Positions 22,101-27,200 of a stretch of DNA of 28,311 bases are shown one piece after another. The position numbers and the translations under genes were made by a program. The notes beneath the pieces were generated by a model. It ran no database searches, had not been told where the DNA came from, and saw only the letters and a program-made list of their open reading frames with translations. Within the stretch, counting starts at the first letter, position 1. Each line of letters starts with the position of its first letter. The stretch spans positions 1,247,282-1,275,592 of the forward strand of contig BFEA01000194.1 in NCBI GenBank assembly GCA_003427395.1, written 5' to 3'. The stretch comes from Chara braunii. Taxonomy: Eukaryota > Streptophyta > Charophyceae > Charales > Characeae.

Positions 22101-24172
22101 TTTGCTCTGCAGTTCTGCTAACCCGGTGATTGCTTGTTTGCTCTTTGGGTTTCCAGTGTCTTGTACTTTTCTTTTCTCACGCCTTTGGCCCTACGTCACC
22201 CTTGTACTTCCCTTCCCTTCCCTGAATGTGTCTTACCGCAACAATGGCAAGAGTTCATCAAGAATGTCCCTGTGTGCGTGCAGCCTTAGTTAAAAAGTGA
22301 CTACCTTCTTCACCCGAATTGAACGCCCGGTCATTATAGCTGTATTTGGCACAACTTTCAGCCCAGATTCGGCGATAATTACCGGGCGTTCTATTCGGGT
22401 GAAGACGGTAGTTCTTATGCTTCACACTTTCTGGCAAGTTGTCAGTGTCTTTGGCCACTTACATGGGCACATTCGTTCAAAATGCGTTCAGACTCTTCAG
22501 AGCCTCAAGCTGGCTCTCATGGTTGTAGAGTGCCTGGTTTTTAATGATACTCATTTTAGCTGACTGAAAATTATCCTGTGAAAAGCAATGAAAACCTATG
22601 GTAGAAGGGCAGCACCATGTCCGTTTTGCTTCTTTGTGGTGCCGCTCAAATTCACGGTCATTCTCTTCGTTGGGTGGTTGTGTGTTTGCATGTTTTCCCT
22701 TCTTTTCGTGACAGTCGTTTTGCCAGAACGTTTTCCTCCAGACTGTGTATTGATGAAGCAACCACTTGCCCTCCCTCCTTGGGACGAGTCTCAAGAGCTT
22801 GTCGGGCATCTTTTCATGGTAAGGACGACCTCGTCTTCTCTTTGTTCGCGTCTACGTGGTGTTTGCTTATCCCTGTCAATGCGAAAGAATTCTGTGCAAG
22901 AACTCCGGGACATCTACATATTACTTGTTCCTCTATTGATGGAGCTTGTTGAAAATGGTTCTCTAATCCTGCGCAACACGCGTTCCTCCTCTTTATGTGC
23001 CCGTGTGCGTGTGTGTGTGTCTCTCTCATGTCTGCTTCAAGCATAGCAAAGCAGAGTTCGTCTCTTTTGCTATTCAGCCACAGAACGCGGCGAACCTCTC
23101 TCTCTCTCCCCCCCCCCCTCGCTTCCGCCCTCCCGCTTCTCCCTCTCCCTCTCCTCTCTTTTTTGCTCTGATGCTCATGGACACACACCTGCACTGGTGC
23201 CACATAGTGAGTAAAGCTCTATTTGTCACTCTTGCTTATGTGCTCTTGCTCTTGTTCATTGTCATGGCAGACGAATCTTGCGGGCAGTTCTGTAGTACCC
23301 CGTCTTTGCTGAAATTCTGTAATGGAAAGCGAAATAGCATGGTTTCCTTCTACTTGTGCGAACCTCGGCTGACAGTTGCACTTGCGTCTGTTAATGAAAA
23401 CCTTTCTCTGACATTATGTGCAATTGTCAACATTCACTGATTTCAGTGATTTCCACGCGATCTTCGTCTGCCTTTGCCAGGCTGCAAAACTTCTAGGCCG
23501 CTTTCTAAATTCTTGATCGTTTGCAGAAACTACCTCAGGTTTGGGAAGAACTCATGTTCTACCCTAGTGTTTCATCAGTGGCCCGGCGGAACCTTGCTAG
23601 CTTCATTATGTTTTTTTTTGGACGACACCACTTTGGAGAAATTTGCAAAAAGATTTAAATTCTAAACCCACACAGTGATCAATGTTGGGCACAGAGAATG
23701 GTGGTCTGAGAAGCTCAAATCACCAGTCCCTCCGAGCCTCTTTTCCTCACCTGGATTTCTGCTGCGCTACCAGACGAAAAGGAACTGGCGCGGGAACTAG
23801 ACCTCAAGTATTCAAGACCGCGGGTCGAAATATTTTCTTTTTGCCTTGTGCCGCCTGCCTTTTCCTTCCGGCCGGCCCTGTTGACCTGCTACGTCAGAAC
23901 AAAATACATGGGAAAGGGGCTGGTGGTTTGACAAGTGATGGATAGTCTCAGTGGGTTCCGTTCGGTTCTACGTGGTCTAGTCGATGATCTCACAGTGAAA
24001 TTTCTTGTGTGAGCTTTGTTGCCATGTGAGATAGCTGTGTGAACCACTTGTATGTGCGTGTAGACATGCTATGGACCTGTCTCTTATACACATCTAGATG
24101 TGTATAAGAGACAGGCTATGGACATAATGAGGGAAGGACAGGGAAAATTTTTGGGGGAGGACAAAGCGCATG

Positions 24173-24244
<72 letters not shown>

Positions 24245-27200
24245 ATGTACCATGTAGCGCAAAAGAACAGAGCCAAGAAGAAGAAGGGGGGGGAGGGAGG
24301 AAAGGAATCAAGAGTTCCACGATTGTTAGCAAATGTAAATGATGTTACAGAGCTCATACTGACATTTGTGTGTAATCATCTGGCTTGATGATGTATGGGA
24401 GTGGGTAATATAATAAGGCTGCTTTAGCATTTGATATTCATAAATAAATAAATGGCTGATTGTAGAAAGGGAAGAGGTTGCGAAGGGGGGGGGAGTGATA
24501 AGCAGCAACAACCGAAGGGGTGAAGAAGAGAGGGGGTGGTTGGAGGGGGGACAGTGGTGGGAGAAGAGTTCAGGTCATCTGCTCTTTACGAGGGCAACTC
24601 GAACTGCGTCCTCTCACTTGCTTGCTTGTTTCGTCGAACTTGTTGTCCCCTCGCAGCGCTCTGTGTATTGAGATTGCGGCGGAATGCTGTCCGTGCCTTT
24701 CTGGATGGAAGAGATTGGAGATAATGGAAGGAAGATTGTGATATTGATGATGATGATGATAATGATGATTATGGAGAATTATTATATTGATGATGATGAT
24801 GATGACGGACAGCCTCAGCGTTCACAGCGACATGGTATGGATATGGAGGGCTTCCTCGCTCACAACACCAATGTGTGCTCGGGACCTCCCTCTCAATTTG
24901 TGGTCCTGAAAACTATGGCTGACAGACAGAAAACACATTCTTTATGTTTTGGGAATATATGCAGTGTTGGAGCTTCGTCACTACGTTTGCGGATGTTTTG
25001 GGAATCTGGCCTTTCACACTGGACGAGCTTGCCGAAGCTCTGCATGACCATGTAAGGACCTTCACCATTTCCTTAAGAAACCACGAGTAGTTCCGCGCCT
25101 CTTTCTCTCGACGCTGATTTTTTTTTGCCCGGCCCTAAATCCGAACCGTCACGGCGTGCAATTTGCTGCGCACACCGCTAGCTAGTCTTTTCACGATGGG
25201 CAAATCCGACCCCTTTCCGTGGCCCCTTGTTAGTCCTCTTGCGTTTTTTCAAAGGCTGGGCCGCAACGGGTGGTCTCAGGTAACTCCACAGCTTCTCTTT
25301 TCTAGAGCTGTCTCAGAACTCAGAAATTCCTCTGGTTTTTAGCATATCGACAATTATTGACAAAATAATAAAAATGTTATTGAAAGCAATGGAAAAAAAC
25401 TGTGTTGCGAGGGTTACCCGGCCCGGGTGGGATCGGAAGTGCCCGGTACTTTTTTTTTCTTTTCTTTTCCTGATTGCGCTGTGTGAATGGCACTGAATGC
25501 CCTTGTTAAGTACTTGCAGAATCTTGAAAACTTGGAAGTCGACTTCTTTTTCGATTTTATTTTTTAACGTAAAAATAAAGAGCCATTTGGAGATGACCCT
25601 GTGCCAAAAGTGGTTTACAACTTTACACAGTATTTGTTTTACTCCGATTTTTTTTTGAATTTTTAACGTTTTTTTTGTTTTTTTTTTTGTGCTGTGACTT
25701 TCTGGCATCTTGTGCGCTCGGGCCCGCACGGTTGGGACACGGACGGACCATGGGGTCCAAGGCGCCTGGATCATAACATAGGAAAAGAAGGAATTCACTA
25801 TTTTCTTGGCTACCATGGACCCTGACTCTGGGGCTGTGGCAAACTGTTTCGTTGGAGTTTCACCGACTCATCAGGAGGCTGAACCCTCAACAGTCTGCAG
25901 AATCCCCTATATTTTTTTTTTTGACCCGGCCGGGCAAGTGACCCCAGGCCACTCTGGTAGCCCAGCCAAAAAATGATTTATAAAAATCTGAAAAAAAGTA
26001 AGAAAAACTATGCTTTTGCTGAGAGCTAGTTACTGTTGTTAGGGTTTTCCTGTGTTCAGTGGTGTTGTTATTGGGCTTGGCCGGAGTCGCCTTGCTCATT
26101 AACGGGACAACTCCCCTTTTTGTGAGGGATGCCACGCCCGCTTCCTGGCATATAATCAGCAGTTTTTTTTTTAAAAGAACATAAAAAAAAGAGAAGAAAT
26201 TCTTTTGCCAAACTAGGCTACCAGAGTGGCCCGGGTCCACTTGCCCGGCCGGGCCAAAAAGATATTAAAAAAATAAAAAAGTAAAAAAAATTAAAAAATT
26301 GTTAATTTGGATTTTTATTTTAAATGTGGTAAAGAACTTCGATGTGACCCTGGGGCAAAAGTTGTTCAGTTTATTTTTCTGCATAACATCTAGGAAGATT
26401 TTCATGACTGGCCGGTCTGGACCGGCCGGTCACCCGGGCGTGACGCCCGGGTGACCCGGTCATGGCAAAAAAAAAAAAAAATGGCGGTGGGTTTTTTCCG
26501 CGCTCTCCGAGAGGAGCCCAAATCCAGGCTCTTTTCTTTTTTTGAGTGTTGGCTGTCAAGGGGGGGAAATGGGAGTGTAAATGAAATTTAAAGGGGCTAA
26601 AGGGGTTTAAAGGGGGGTGCCTTAGTGTGATATGGTTATTTAAACTTATTTTCTTTTTTATCTTTAGTTCTGTGAGGAATTATGATGTGACCTTAGCCAA
26701 AAGTTGTTTGTATTGCAATTCTACACAACATAATTTTTTTTCAGATTTTTTTGGATTCGATTTTTTTTTTTTTTTTTTTTTTTTTTTTGCGCTGAGGCTG
26801 CCCGGGGCCATGCCCGGGGGTCATGCCCGGCCGGTCACCCGGTCGCCAATTCGGGCGTGACATCGGGACCCGGGCGCCCGGGATATCTCCCTAGCATAAC
26901 ATAGTTTTTTTTTCGGATTTTTTGGAGTTTTTGTTATTTATTTATTTTTGGCTGGGACCATCCCTGGTCCTTGCACGGCCGGGGCGCCTGGGAAAATAGG
27001 GTGACCCGGGCGGCACGGCTGGTAGCCTAGTTGCCAAATTAAAAATAGAAAAAAAAATCATTCTTGGCGCAGCAAGGCCAGTGGTCCCGCGCCACTTCGG
27101 TAACATAGGTAAATACAATATTTTTGAATCTAATCCGGAAAGCTCCGAACGTTAGGATTCCGGGTCCCGGAATGCGGGGACCGTCTGGACCCTGCTCCAG

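Larger units (their letters stand above)
22819..24964 (+). other. RLT intron 8 (2146 bp, phase 0)
   Basis: GTAAGG to ATGCAG. Apart from the adapter artefact (24077-24114), a GA tract (24175-24242) and ATG triplets near 24747-24805, nothing is recognised. Open frames at 22997-23440 and 22588-23046 have no family features. Confidence 0.75.

Noticed and set aside
24077-24114. 38-bp perfect palindrome as a transposon end or regulatory site
   Set aside because: The sequence is exactly two Tn5 mosaic ends head to head, i.e. a library adapter.
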